64,000 nucleotides of DNA from Aquilaria yunnanensis. Taxonomy: Eukaryota; Streptophyta; Magnoliopsida; Malvales; Thymelaeaceae. Both the position numbers and the translations under genes were made by a program. The DNA is taken from contig CM077593.1 in NCBI GenBank assembly GCA_039654915.1, positions 39,030,501 to 39,094,500 on the forward strand. Reading direction: 5' to 3'. Within the stretch, counting starts at the first letter, position 1. Each line of letters opens with the position of its first letter. Below, one piece after another: positions 41,482 to 54,397 of the stretch. A model generated the notes under the pieces. That model saw nothing but the letters and a program-made list of their open reading frames with translations. It was not told where the DNA came from and ran no database searches.

Positions 41482-42262
41482 GTGTGCACCTATGGACTAG
41501 GCCACATATGTTTCTTGACGTTCCTTGATGTTCATCTAGGGTGTAGGAAAATCTCTTTCAAGCTTCCTCCAACCCTTAGGTGCCTCCCTGGCCTCTTGTT
41601 TTTTGAAGAGCCCTTTAATGAGCTCTTAGAGCATCCTATTGAGCTTCCATGCCCTAGCCCTGTAACTTGCCCTAAGGTGATCATTAAAAGTCCTTAGGTG
41701 TTTCTTGATCCATTCTTGCTAGATTAGGTTCAATCTTTTGTGACTTTTACTGACATAGCTTATAACTTTTAAAATCTAATGATCCATAACAGCAACTAGT
41801 TTCATGCATCTGAAGGTGCAAATGTCTAGGCGAATTTTTTTTTTTTGATAAATTTCAATTAGTGGAAACCTAGGATAAGATTCATACTAAAGCTATTCAT
41901 TTTGCTTGATTGAAAATTATGAGGATGGCCCTAATACCCCTACGAAATAAGTTGATGGCAAACAAGTGTCGAAGCATTAAAAAAATTTTAAATCGAAGGA
42001 TGGTGTTATGTGCAATATAAAATGCCAGTGCTCTTAATATTATATTCTACACTAACCATGTATATATTCAATTTAGTCTCTTCTTGTTAAAATGCTAGGG
42101 AAATATAGAACAAGTTTATGGTGACATGTGAAGGACTTTCACAAGACAAGGACACCAACTTAGACATGCTAATGAGAGCATATTAGCTACTCATTATGGA
42201 GCAAAGAAAGACCATTCAAGACATGTTCAAAACGTTTAATGAAATTCTTACATGTCTCAACT
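41482..42262. other. Unassigned DNA between elements B and C
   Basis: It begins with the gtgtg target duplication and continues the sequence left of element B. Short frames (for example 41482-41697) are not recognisable. A T9-10 run is near 41829. It is probably decayed retroelement sequence; I see no gene. Confidence 0.4.
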
Positions 42263-43122
42263 TGATGCCTGTCGGCATCTTCGTTGTACAACATGGTAGG
42301 CCTGAGAGGGACTTCTGGTATGGAGATGCTGGTAGAGGAGACTTCCGTCACGAGATTGCTTGAAACGCTCAAAAGAATAGGGGTTAGGAGGTCCTCGGAG
42401 TGTGTTTCCAAGGGAGGAGTCTCCGACGCCCAAGTCAGCATTTGGCAAGTGAAGAGTAGTGAATGGAGAGCAAAGAGTAGAATTGTCTTGAGAGTTTTGC
42501 CTATGTCCTTACCAAGGTCATTTCGCCAAGTATTTATAGGAGGACATTAGGAGAAGTCTGTTTGACACAGTTCGCTTAGATCATGACACGTGTTTGGCTA
42601 GATGCGGTCCGTACCTTCGGGTACGGGGATCTCCAGCTAGCCGTAGGCCATTCTGGCCAGAAGGTAGGGCCGTGGGAGGCCTGTGTGTCAGGGGCATGTG
42701 CGTGGTCTCTGTGTTAGAGGCTCCTTAACCATTTTTTTTGTGTTCACATGACCCCTTCGGTGAAAGAGACCTCTTCAGGATATCATAGCTTCTAGCCGAG
42801 GTTGCTCCAGTCACTCGAAAGGCCCCTCGGCATAGAGGATCTCCTTCGGAGGATGTTTTCCCCTTCAGAGGATGGTGAGTCTACTTCTCCCGAAGTTGGT
42901 CATGTCATCTTACCGATGGTGGTAGTGTACCATGTTCTTGAGGTCAGTCCTGTTATTCCCCGAGGGTGATGGTGGATTACCGAGTTCAGGGGGTCAAGGA
43001 CTGTGGACAATCTTTTCCCGAGGTTGGTGCTTGCATTCTTCAAGGGTGATGCTTGCCTTTTTCCGAGGGTGGTGCTTCGTCAGAGCTTTGGGGTTTGAAG
43101 GGTAATAACCCTTTGGCTATCA
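42263..43122 (-). repeat. 3' LTR of element C
   Basis: 860 bp on the minus strand, starting TGATAGCC at 43122 and ending GGCATCA at 42263, preceded by a purine-rich stretch ending GGGCATG as in A/B. It keeps the G-box (42588-42593), the leader hairpin (42393-42413, with a compensated change) and an ATG 32 nt from the end (42294). Confidence 0.85.
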
Positions 43123-43648
43123 CATGCCCTATTCGGATAACCAAAGTTATATCTTCTGTTATTTGAGCAAACCATGGAAGTCTTCGTGGAAGGTGGTGGT
43201 TAATTTAGTTGTCATGACTGAATTTTTAACCGAGCTTTTCTTCTTTGGAGGAGGGAGTTTCGGAAATCTGAGATGCCTTTCCTAACCGAAGTAGCTCCTC
43301 TGGTACTCAAGTGGCTTTCACAGTTCTTGGCCGAATTTCTGATGCTCCCAAAGTTATTCTGTCAACCTGAGCTGGATTTCCCCTTTCTTTGGGCCTGTGT
43401 CATTTGTTAGTGAATCGTTGCGTCTTCTCATCAAATAGATGCGTCACTTTGGATAAGCTTGACTAGGCCTCCGTGCTGTCACGAGGTGTGCCCTTGTTTC
43501 CCATGTCTAACGACACATGTTAGGTGGCAATTGGTGGACAGTCGCGTCGGTTACACCAACCGCGTCTCTTCGCCTTTGAGGGGCAATTATTGCAACGATT
43601 CACCTTCGGAGGGTAATTATGGCGACGATTCGCCTACCCCCTTCGGCC

Positions 43649-43656
43649 TATATAAA
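43649..43656 (+). promoter_or_regulatory. TATA box of the antisense gene, element C
   Basis: tatataaa within ttcggcctatataaacc, 269 bp before the ATG at 43925. Upstream blocks gcgacgattcgcct and gcctacccccttcggcc are shared with D and partly with A/B. Confidence 0.65.
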
Positions 43657-43924
43657 CCTTCCTTTCCTCAGAGTTCTCCTTCCTTGCTTTCTTTTTCTCC
43701 CATTCTGCTCTCGTTTGCTCTCAAGCTTTCTCTCTTTTTCTTGCGGTGGCGCAAGCAGTGTTGCGATTTCTGGCGAGTTTTCACGATGGCATTCTCAAAT
43801 CCTGACTTCGGCAAGAGTTTTTGTGGGTTTTCCTTCCCAAAGTCCTTTGATTTTCTGAGTTTCTAGCCTTTTCTAATTTTTTGAAGTCATCCCATTCTTT
43901 CGAAGTCATTTCCTTCTCCCGAAT

Positions 43925-46359
43925 ATGTCTTCTCCGACACCACTCTTGACTGTTCATCCCATTCCCGAGAGTTGGGCTCTTTTTGACTCTCATCCGTGCT
44001 GCACCACTTCGGAGAAAATGGAAAAGTGGGCGGCTAAGTTCTACCTTCTGTCTTACGCTGTGACTAGGCTACCTACTGTAGGTCTGCTTAGTTACATGTA
44101 TCATTCAGACGAGGTTACCATTTTTTGGGCCCAACTAAAGGCCGGACTTTGGTACCCTCCCCTGAAGATGGTTTGCGAGTTCTGCCAATTTCATGGCATA
44201 GCTGTGAACCAACTTCCTTCGAATGCCTACTGTTATTTTAATGCCTTCCTCTACATGTGTGGGGTCTTTAGGATAGAGACCCACTTCATCATCTTCATGC
44301 AGTATTACAAACTTCACCCTGTCCCGAAGGGTGGTTTCTATTTTTTGCTTCGTCGGGGTTCTGGGAATAAAAAGTACACATTAACCTTCGACAGGAAGGA
44401 CAGTTGGTGAGGTTAGCAGAAGAAAGTTTTCTTTTTGAAGGTGGTTAAGGCGTGGAAACATGTGCCGACCAGGTGGGCCTTGGGGACTCTAAATGCTGAT
44501 GTAGTTGACCCAGGAGATTACTAACCTTAGAGTTACAGGCCTAGTTCGAGGAGTTTGACAGCCGTGTTCGGGTTGTCACGAACTGGGATCCTGAGGTCCG
44601 CCCGTGCTCCTTTCACCCTTTTCCCATTAGGTGGATCTTCATGACCGAAGAGGTCATTTAGGAATTGGGGGTTGTCAAGGAACACAAAACTGACCTTAAC
44701 ATGCAACAGCCTGCCTTCAACAGGAAGAAGTCGTGGCTGGTTATGCTCCTTCGGAAGGAGCTTACATACGAAGCCCTTGTTGAGAGCTTACATACTCCTT
44801 TGGACTTACACTGATGTCTACCCTTTTTCAGAGATGGGCGACGAATCTGCTGCCTTTTAGAAGTCCCTTTTTCTCGGTCAAGCCGAGAGGGGGGAGCAGC
44901 AAAGGAAGAAGGCTGCCCAAAGAGGAAGAAGATGACAGGTGGATGGCCATCTTTGGTGAGTAAGAAGGCCAAGGAGGACATTCTTCCTCCCCCTCCCGAA
45001 GACGTCATGGAGGTGCAGGACAATTCCTCGGTTCGTGCCGACCCACCTTCAGAGCCGGCCGTCAGCTTGATTTTGGCGTAGCAGGTCTTCGGTACTTCGG
45101 TAGGGGGTTTTCTGCTAAAGAGCAGGCACACTAAAGAGGGAATGGCAAGCAAGTCCCTGACGATGTTTAAGAGGTCAACGACTCCGAGGAGGACGTCATT
45201 GAGGTTCTGGCAGGTTTATCCCTTAGGCATTTTTCTATGAGTTGGGGATTTTTTGGCATTTTAGATCTTATAGACGTATGGCTAAGGGATAATGTGCTGA
45301 TGGAACTTCGGCATGATTTTTCGGAGGAGCAGGCGCCCACTGCATGGATGGTGGAGCAAGCCCGGAAGAGGGCCCTTCAGGACTCCCACATCCTAAGGGA
45401 CAAGGTGCCGAAGGAGCCTTTTTGGACCTTCACAGAGGACAAGAATCTGTTCTCCGAGGATAGCCAGAAAATGGCTCCTCAGATGGCAAAACGCATCGTC
45501 ACCAATGCACCTTCAAGTCCCTTACTGAGGAGTGTCCAAACAAGGAGGTCCTCGCCGTGAGGATGTCCGAACACACTGTCCAGGTAAATTCTGAGGTTTT
45601 TGGGACTTAGAAGATTTTTCTAAGCTTTTATAGCCTTCTGACCCTTACTCGAAGACTTTCTTTTTCACAGCTCTTGGCGTACAGTGGATACTTCAAAGCA
45701 TGCGCAGCAAAGCAATCTTTAATCCGATCTCAGACCGAAGAGCGGTTGGAGAGAGCCAAGGTATTTTGTGCCGGCTTGATTGTTAAGTACACCGCACTGA
45801 ACAAGATAGCCAAGGAGGAGGTGGCTAGAGTTCGGGAGGAGTTCTTGAGGAGTTAGGAGGAGCTCTTTCAAGACTTATCCAAGAAAGTGTCTGACCTCGG
45901 GGAGACGGTTATCAAGCTGACTTCGGCTAACGAGGCTTACCAGAAGGAGAAGGAGGAAGACTCTGCACTCCTCACAAAGGCTCTCACAGATAATGCCGAA
46001 CTTCAAGTCGAGGTCGACGCACTGAAGAAAGAGAAGAAGAATAAGAAGACAAAGAAGCTGGAGAAGGAGGTCGCTGAGCTAAGGGACGAGCTAATGACTT
46101 GGCTGTCGAGAAGGACAAAGCTGATCAAGCAACCAAGGTTGCGTTCCAAGACGGCTTCTATTTGGCTCAACACCAAGTTTTGGCCAAGTACCCAGACCTC
46201 GATGTCTCTTTTTTGGCAGGTCTAGACATCCCCGAAAGGCCTCACTGGACATGGTCAAAGATAGAGCACCTCAATCTTCCCTTTTCCCTTCCTTCAGCAC
46301 CGAAGAATGTGACAGAGGAAGTTGGTGGTGAAGTAGCTCAGGATGGCGAGGTCCCCTAG
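43925..46359 (+). pseudogene. Antisense gene of element C, decayed
   Basis: Reads in the opposite direction to the C polyprotein. Exon 1 opens at 43925, keeps CEFCQFHGIAVNQLPSNAYC and runs to a stop at 44408, where B has Arg (CGA to TGA) with a second stop two codons on (TGG to TAG). Frameshifts follow. Acceptors ccctttttcag before gatgggcgacg (near 44831) and tttcacag before ctcttggcg (near 45670), and a donor cag/gtaaat near 45582, match the intron positions inferred in A/B. The coiled-coil exon and the end block PDLDVSFLAGLDIPERP survive, with a frameshift near 46095. Not functional. Confidence 0.8.
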
Positions 46360-46399
46360 GCATCCAGAAGCCCCAATAAGCTTTGTTTTTTATTCTTCT

Positions 46400-46498
46400 T
46401 TTTCTTTGTAAACTTCTCCTTGTTGTACAAAGACATAAATGAAATTTCTTTTTTCCTCCAAAGCTTCTCCTCGTTGTACAAAGTCATGAATGAAAATT
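46400..46498. repeat. Short direct repeat downstream of the C antisense gene
   Basis: Two copies of cttctcct(t/c)gttgtacaaag, about 51 bp apart (46413 and 46463), each followed by an AT-rich ataaatgaaa-like stretch. It takes the place of the hairpin array of A/B and may be the 3' end region of the antisense transcript. Confidence 0.5.
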
Positions 46499-46811
46499 TG
46501 GCTAAGTTTCAGGACATATTTCTCTTATACTATCTTCGGTTCTGAGGGTGAGTTCAACCATTTTCGGTACAGGTCCCCTGGTAAGATAGTAAGTATCCTT
46601 CGCGCCTATAATCCGAACAACCGCCTTTAGCACATATAGCACCACTTTTAGCCAATAACTTTCGGCAAAGCTTTGCCTATTTGTATCAACCATGTTTGTT
46701 TATTGTTCCTTCATAGGAGATGTATCATTTTTGTGCATAGGCACTTTACACCTTGTTCGGCTAGACTCCTTTGGTGAGACTTTTTTCCTTAGAAATTTTT
46801 CTAAGTGTAGA

Positions 46812-47281
46812 ATTTTTTCAAGGCATCTGAATGCTATGTGCTCCTAAGTTCTCCACCTTCGGCATCGCCGAGCTCATAGACTCATTGCCGAACTTCATTA
46901 AGAACCAAATAGGGCCCTTCCCAGTTCGCCCGAAGTACTCCGTAAGATGTTTTTCGAAGCTCAAACTCAGCCTTTCGGAGGATGAGGTCCCCCTTCCTGA
47001 TTCCTTTTCACTTGACATGTGAGTTCGCAGCAATAGCTACCCTTTGCTGAAAAGCTCTTCTTCTAAGCTCAGCCACTGCTCTGTATTCATCAATTAGCTC
47101 AAGCTTGGTTCTCAACCTAAGGTCGTTCCCCTCTTCGTCGAACACTTGTATCCTTATAGATGGCTGAACCACTTCAATAGCAATAATGACCTTCGTGCTG
47201 AATATGAGAGAGAATGGCATCTCAGCTGTGGCCCTTCAGGGGGTTGTCCGATAGCTCCATAGCACACTAGGAAGTTCTCCT
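46812..47281 (-). pseudogene. C-terminal pol fragment of element C, first piece
   Basis: On the minus strand, segments match the end of the A/B polyprotein: LWSYRTTP, VQPSIRIQVFDEEGNDLRLR, ELRRRAFQQRVA and, near the end, a match to the WHSDALKKF region. Several frames are used, so frameshifts are present. It continues at 49842 across the X3 insertion. Confidence 0.8.
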
Positions 47282-49841
47282 TGTTAGGTCAATCACCTAA
47301 GGCTTGTCTCAGGCCATGGAAATAGGGGAAAACACCATGGAAATATGGAAGGACTGTGAAAACAAAGCACAGTGGTATATGTGCTAAGTTGGGGACTTTC
47401 GGGTCCTAAATGCACAAAGAAAATGGCCATGGGAAGATTGCAAGAAAATAAAGTTGGAGGCCTAAAATGCACATTAGACTAGTGGTGCGAGTAAAACTTC
47501 AAACTATGAATGGGAATTTTCGGCCATTCAAAGTTATATGGTGACTAGTGGAATACTAGGCCAATTTTGGTAGATTTTAATGATGACTAGTCAAACCATG
47601 TTGCCCACTGAGGAATTAAGGCATCATTGCCTTGGTTTACCAAGTTAGTACTAGTTATAGTATTCGGCTGAAACCTACATGGACTAATGGTCATTTTAAA
47701 CACTTGTGGTTAGTGCTTGGCATTGTGAGCCATGAAGTGACACAAGTACCAAAATGTGCATGTGTTTTAGTGGTGAAAATGAAGCCATGAGGAAGTGAGG
47801 GCTTATTGGTGCCATTCAAGATTGGTGAGGCCGAAAACTAGCTTATTGCCACTTTGATCACATGTGGCTTAATACCGGGCATGCATGGTTCCACTTAAAC
47901 CATTTGCTTTCATTTCGGGTTTTCTTCTCCAAGGCCGAGAGCTAGCTTGTTGTGTTCTTGAGCTTCCACCAAAAATGGTTTCGGGTTAGAGCACCAAGGA
48001 GGCAAATTGGAGCTTGGGTGAAGGATTCAAGCTTGGAGTCTTTGATTTCAGCACTAGGTAACTCAAGATTGAGCTTGGTTGTGAAGAAACAACGGAGGCC
48101 GAGGCATTTCAAGCTTGGGTTTGAGGTAACTCTTTGTGTTTTCCTTGAATACATGGTATAGATTCCATACACAAGGGGTATTGATGCCTAATTGATGATA
48201 TGTTAGGCCAATTGTTGAGGAAAACATTTCAGACTCAAGCTAAACCGAGACTACTCAAGCTGATATTGAGGTAGGGTTCACTAAACTACTTAATTGCTTG
48301 GTAGTATACCATGATTCAAGTGTTTAAAGTAGCTAAGTGATGGTTAAATATGCTAAATGACCTTAGTTACTTGACGGGCTATTGAGATTGATTCGGTTGT
48401 GACTGTTGATTAGCTAATTGACTATGGGCATGTGTTAGAAATCCTAGTAAATGAGGCCAATTTGCTAGGCATTTTGGAGCTCTAGTGGATGTCGACCTTA
48501 TGTTGGAGTTTGATGTGTAAATGTGCACAAGGACACATGCTATGGTATTTGGCCGAAGGGTCATTGTGGTGTGTGTGTATGTTCTTTGTGTGCTTGAGTG
48601 ATTCTTTGTGCTTGCTAACCATTTACTTGCTATTATGGTTTATATGTCTCGGGCATGCTAGTATGTATATATATATGTTGTGGTTTTCGTGTCTTATTTT
48701 TGCAGGGTATATTGAGCAAATGGAGGTTAAGCCTTGAGTTATACACTCGGCTTAACTAAATAAACTCTATAATGAGTTGGTATTGGTAGTGAACTCTACT
48801 GAGTATTAGTACTCATTGCCCATACTTTGATTTTTTAGGAAAGGATATTCGGCCTGAATAGTGTAGCTTGAGTTTTGCTATTGTGTTGTGCTAGCTTTGC
48901 TTGTGAAAAAAGGTATGTGCCAATGTGTGCTTGGCTTGATTAACTTGTACATTACAAGTCTTTATTGGAGTTGGCCGAGACTTATGTCTTGAGTTGTGCA
49001 GTATTGTAGAGTGGGACTTGTCTAGGTGGGCAGCATGGATATGTGGACACTTGCTCTGATAATAGTTTTCACCTTTATGACCATGAACATGGCCATAGGT
49101 TTGGTACTGTAGTGTGCCCTGCTTTATGGCATACTTAAGGTGTTGTTTGAGAGGTGATGGTCTCAGTTGTAATGTAACTTGGCATGAACAACTTTGGAAT
49201 CATGGTATGAAGCCATGTATGTGTACTAGGTAGACTACTTTTGTATGTACATATATGTAGTCTTGGATGTTGCCTAGTTTTTATGGTACATAGAGTACCT
49301 TAGTAGGCCAAGTTATGTTTGCACTCATGTTATGGTTTTGGACTTGTAAATGATGAATGATTATAAGCTTATGTACGGCTTGTTATGAATGTGAAGCATG
49401 TTATCTTGTGAACCTCCTTTGTACCTATTATGGCCGAATGTACATGTGCACTCAAACAAGAGTTTTCAAAATCAAATGATACCTTGGGCTTCTTGGTTCC
49501 CATTCTTAAAATAGCTCACTTGATTGCACACATCCTAAGCACTTAATTACATTGAGTGTTGCCTTGCTTGTAATGCAAGTTACTTATTACAGCCTTGCTT
49601 GTCTTGCAAGTTACTATATTGGGCTCTACTTCTGCTAGAAGAAATTAGTTGGATTCTTCTCATAAGCCGGCTAGGCCACCTCCCAAGCTAAATACCATAA
49701 GAAAATAAGACTTAAGGATTAGTTACATTGGTTGGCCGAATTGAAAGTTCTAATAACACTCCCTAATAACACTCCAGGATAACCTTAGTTGGGTGAGTGT
49801 AGTATAGAGTGTTTGGGCCAGGGCCTGTGTGAGGTGTAACA
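47282..49841. mobile_element. Solo LTR of family X (X3)
   Basis: A 2560-bp unit starts tgttaggtca and ends ggtgtaaca. The 5-bp duplication ctcct lies at 47277-47281 and 49842-49846, and element C integrase sequence continues on both sides. This is the cleanest definition of family X. Small frames inside are not conserved in X1 or X2. Confidence 0.88.
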
Positions 49842-49979
49842 CTCCTGGCAATTTTCCTTATGCTTCCTTCAATCTCTTTTTCAAGCCATCCTTTATGGTT
49901 CTGTTTGACACCTCTATCTGTCCGTTGCTATGAGGATGAGCTACCTGGGTAAAGTGCATTTTTATCCCGAGGTCGGTAG
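49842..49979 (-). pseudogene. Integrase fragment of element C, second piece
   Basis: On the minus strand it reads DLGIKMHFTQVAHPHSNGQI and on to KDGLKK, covering the integrase around its catalytic Glu (in A/B, residues about 1631-1665). It ends abruptly at the W2 junction. Confidence 0.8.
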
Positions 49980-52710
49980 TTATGTGTGTTTTGTGCCCTT
50001 AAGCTTATTTAAGGCCATTTAAGTGGCCAAATCACTTATCCCTCTCTCATTTTCGTCCTCCCCTAGCCCAAGAGCACAACCATACTTCCTTCATAGCCAC
50101 CACACCTTCAAACTTGCAATTGATTGAAATTGAAGGCAAAAGGAAGCAATTGGAAGCAAACTAGAGCTATTTCTTGGATACTTCAAGGATCAAGCTTGAT
50201 TTCTGGCCTACCCACTTTGGTAAGGATTCTCTTGGTCTCATGGACTACTTTCTACAATTTTCAAACATCCATGGAGCTAGGGCTAAGCTTGGAAGAGAGC
50301 CATGAGCTTGATGAACCAAGCTTAGTGAGGGGAGTGCACTTATTGAAGGTTTTGTGACCTAGTGTGAAGTGCACAATGATGACAGTAAAGTGAGGGTTTC
50401 TAGAGCCCAAAGTTAGTACTAACTAGTGTTAAAATCCTCCTAAGACCAAGCATTAGCTTGAGGAGGGCTGCCATAGTGATTTGGTTATGTTTATTACGTG
50501 TTTTATGGACTAACCTATGGTATATGCTGCTGCCACATTTCATGTGTTTGTTGTTTGTGTTTGGCTGATGCATTTGGTTGCTATCTCTTGTATTTGTGCA
50601 TTGTGGTTGTTGTGTTTTAGTGTCTTTGGATGCAGGTTTTAATGATGGTTACAGTGTCTATTGAATCCAAGTTCTACCCTTACTAAGTTTCTCAATGAAA
50701 CTTACTCCCCTCAATTCTGTCATTTCAGGTGCAACAGAAAGATCACATTCAAATTGACATTTGTGGTTTGAATTTTAATCTGAAATTTCAGGTACATGAA
50801 CTTCCATATGTCTAGCCATGATCTGGAAAGTTTGGTGATTTTAGGAACACATTTGGTATTTTTAATGGTGGTACTTACTGTGTTGTGCAGCAGCTGTCCA
50901 ACATCCTGGTTTTGGAGTCCATTGTGTCTCAAGAGCTCCTGTAACCTAGGGTGTGTATTTAGAAAAGTTAAGACCATATTGCAGTGCATGTATGCATGTA
51001 CATGTAGTGTATGTAAAATGAGACAAGAATCTCAACATTTGAGTAATGATTTGGCTATGTAAGTGATGTGGTGCAAAACTGCCTAAGTGTGAATGATGGG
51101 CTGCTTACTTGTAAATTCTCTTTTGGCCACATAAATTTATTAAAAGAAATGGAATATAATTTCTATTTGTAATGGACATATATGGGATAGCCTTGGAGGG
51201 CTTTCCCCTTGTGAATGTAGTGTTTGCGTGGTTTGGAAAAATTGTATGGGCAAAATGGTCCAAAAGTTGCCAGAATTTTGACTCTGGACCGAAAGTTTAA
51301 TATCTCCCTGTGTACAATGAATCTTGGTATGAAATTTTTACCACACCTAGAGGACATTTAATGGGTTAACTGGGATTTGTAATTTCTACATTTAGAGCCC
51401 TGTAGCCAAAGATATGATGTTGTAAAGTTGGCTTAGTTACTGTTCATTTGGTCACAATTTTGTAACCAATTTAAAAAATCCATAACTTGTTCCATAGATG
51501 GGCTTTTGATGTAAAAAAAATTCCTTGGTTTGCTCTAAGTCTCTACTTGATAATGGAGCAAATAAAATAGGGGGTATGTGGCTAGAATGATGCAATTTAT
51601 TAGGGGAAGTTACAGGTGCAGTAGCTGGTCACTAGAACTTAACAAGATTGCCTAATGTGTGGTAGCCAAGATTAAGACTTGTGCTAGTTGATGCCCTTCA
51701 GCATCTCCAGTGTGTGTCATGGTGAAGGCGACAGGGGCTTATGGAAATGGAGAAAGGTCTGGGATGAACGTACTCTGAGAAGATCACCTGAAAGTCATAG
51801 GAATCAAGGGTTAGGAGGTCCCCGGAGTGTTTTTCCGGGGAGGAGCCTCCGACACCCAAGTGAGTATTTTGGAGGTAATGAGATGATTTCAAGAGGAAAG
51901 GAATATCTTATCGCAAGTAAGGTCCTCCTCCTTTTACCTGGAATAATTACCGAGTACATATAGAGGGGCGAATAGTGATAGTTCTCCTCGTGTGGCCAGC
52001 CCAGATCGTGACACGTGTTCGGCGGGGTGCGTTCCCCGTCTTTTGGACAGCAGGGGACTCCTAGCAGGGCATGGGCCTCTGGGCTAGGAGTCTAGTCAAC
52101 CCGAGAGTGATGTGCTAGAGTGTCCCTGCAAATGGCATGTCATGGCATGGCCGGGGCGGATTATCGGGGATGTGTTAGAGGCTCCTTAAATGCTGATGTC
52201 GTACTCCCGAGGTCCCCTTTGGGTAGAGGAGACCTCTTCGGAGAACTTGTCCTCTGAGGTCACTTTAGTATCGCAGGAGTATATTTCCCGAGGGTGACCT
52301 TTCTCGGAGGCACCCCCACTTCTGAGAAAGGCTTACTCGTTCTCCCGAGGTTGGTACTATTGTTTCCAGGAATGGAGAAATGCCGAGGCTGGATTTCAGG
52401 AGGTCGGGCATCCTTCTTTCCATGGCAGGTGGTTTCCCTTCCGAAGTTGGTGCTTCGTCCAAGCGAATGGGTTCGGAGGGTGATCGGCACCTTGGCTATC
52501 ACTAGTGCTTTCCTTCTTTGCTGCCATGGTGCGCATGAACTGTGAATATGTGTGTGATCGTTGGACCAATATGCATGTATTTACATAGTGCCCAAGAGGG
52601 GGTATGAACACTAAGGGTAGTGTTCTAATGGCCTACAGAACATTACCAATCCTGGGAGTCTAAATGCACAGTTTTGGCACCATAATTGGACTACCCCAGA
52701 GTGGGTAACA
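49979..52710. repeat. LTR family W, copy W2, left-truncated
   Basis: Matches W1 from its position about 985 to its end (gtgggtaaca at 52701-52710). The first 560 bp or so of W are missing at the junction with element C. It is interrupted by a Tat-type solo LTR (51689-52501). No gene is seen. Confidence 0.75.
51689..52501 (-). mobile_element. Tat-type solo LTR
   Basis: 813 bp with the 5-bp duplication ctagt at 51684-51688 and 52502-52506. The matching site in W1 (near 3050) is uninterrupted. On the minus strand it starts TGATAGCC and ends GGGCATCA. It keeps the G-box, the leader hairpin (51820-51840) and the ATG 32 nt from the end (51720). It is a distinct subfamily from A/B. Confidence 0.9.
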
Positions 52711-53216
52711 GCCATTAAGAGTTGTTGAGCTAGGCTTTCAGACAAGTATTTGGCTTGGTTGAATCTTTCTGATTCTACTATATGGGTTGCTTGTTGGTTA
52801 AGTTATGGTACGAACTACAACCATCATTTTTGGCCTGCAGAGGCTACTGGAGCACAACAAAGGGCTTTAAAGCTTGCCATTGGGAGTTTTCTCTAAGGTG
52901 GAAGGTTAGTTATGGATCTTAATAGTGTAATTCAGTGTATAGTTTTCATACACTAGTTTGCCTCTAATGTTCATGTTTAAGTAGTCTACTCTCTTTTGGA
53001 TGCTTGAACATGATTGATTATGTGTAGTCAATTCCATAGGTATTTTGTATGCTTTGGCTGCTTTAAAATTAGAGCTTAGTGAAAGGCCCAGGCAATGTTT
53101 TATGACTTATGCTTATATTTTATAACTCTTGTTTTAAGTCAAAGCGTTACTCATGCATATTTGCGTAGTAGGATTAAACAACTAAAGGCATGAAGGTTTT
53201 AACTAGTGCATAGGTA
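52711..53216 (+). repeat. Family Y fragment in inverted orientation
   Basis: The reverse complement of about 53000-53060 matches 60600-60660 of Y3 (shared agccaaagcatacaaaat and actacaca). Y1, Y2 and Y3 all read the other way, so this piece is inverted relative to its neighbour Y2. No gene is seen. Confidence 0.5.
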
Positions 53217-54397
53217 ATCAATTAGCCAATTGCAACTAATATAGGACAAGTTCCCATAGGCTTCCTGGGCAGGCCCGTGAGGCGCCGTGTCAGCTGCAGC
53301 ACTAGCGGTGCCACGATGCTAGTGCCATGTTGTGTTTTAGGCGCTGTAGTGCTAATGGTGCCAGGGACATGACCCCTGATTGCAAGAAAAGCATTACCAT
53401 GGCCTCTAAGCCAACTTTGGACACCTCTAATCATCATATACATGTAAAACAACTTGCATAGTCCACAATTACATGATTGGAAACATCCTATGATGCATCA
53501 AAACATCACACTAACCACAAATCCAAGCCCAGTCCACCATAAACATACTTGCCCTCAATCATTGATATTCACAAAACTACTTGATTTCATGAAGCAACAA
53601 CACTCAAATAACATCAGCTAAACATAAAACCTTAAATCTCTTACCTTAATTTCAAGTAACAAGCAAGGATTATGCAACTGTTCACCAAGAATAAAGTTCC
53701 ATAAGTCTCCACTTAAGTTCTAAGAAAACCAATGCAAATGACACCAAATTACCAATTACTAACCAAAACCCAAGCTTCAAATCAGCAAACAAACCTGAAA
53801 CAAGAAAGAATTTGAGGTTACCTCTCACAAAAAACAAGAACCCCACTAGAAAATGTGGAAAACACTTCCAAAACCAATAGATAAGTTTGAAACAAGTTGC
53901 CCAAATCTTATACACCTACGAACTTAAAATCTTTGTTTTTGAACAAGAATTGAAGGAGAAATCGAGAGGGGAAGAAGGAACTCGGGTTCAGCTAGGAAAA
54001 TGGGAATAGTAGCAGCTAGGAACACTTTACCAAGTTTTAAACATCATTTTCTAGTAGGTCCCCATAGTTTCTTAAGTTTGCCAAAATAAACCCCTTCCCA
54101 AAATAGTAGTTTTACATCAAAACATGGTAACCTTGTTTACTTGGGCTAATTTTGGGTTTAAGATAAGGATTAGGTTTCTAAAACTCAATTTTAACTCTCG
54201 AGACATGGCCAAACACTTCAGGATGTAAAATTACCATTTTTCCCTTGACCTCTTTTGGTATCATAAACTACTCGAAACATAGTGAACCTTGTCCAAAATA
54301 CTTAATCTTGCTTAGTTAACTTGAAATAAGGTATTAAACTATAAATTTAACTAATTTTTCTCCCTTAGATAAGTTTTCCACTTTGAAGGCCGTAACA
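53217..54397 (-). repeat. 3' LTR of a chromovirus-like element (Y2)
   Basis: On the minus strand it starts TGTTACGGCC at 54397, directly after a polypurine tract (54398-54412) and pol sequence, which identifies it as a 3' LTR. It is similar to 16980-17705 of Y1. The far end is approximate. Confidence 0.65.

Larger units (their letters stand above)
42263..49979 (-). mobile_element. Element C: truncated, decayed Tat-like element
   Basis: On the minus strand, from right to left: part of integrase (49979-49842 and 47281-46812, split by X3), the 3' end of the polyprotein, a spacer, an antisense gene now on the plus strand (43925-46359), and the 3' LTR (42263-43122). Gag, protease, RT, RNase H, the integrase core start and the 5' LTR are missing; the sequence breaks into W2 at about 49979. 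It is a diverged subfamily of A/B with many stops and frameshifts. Confidence 0.85.
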
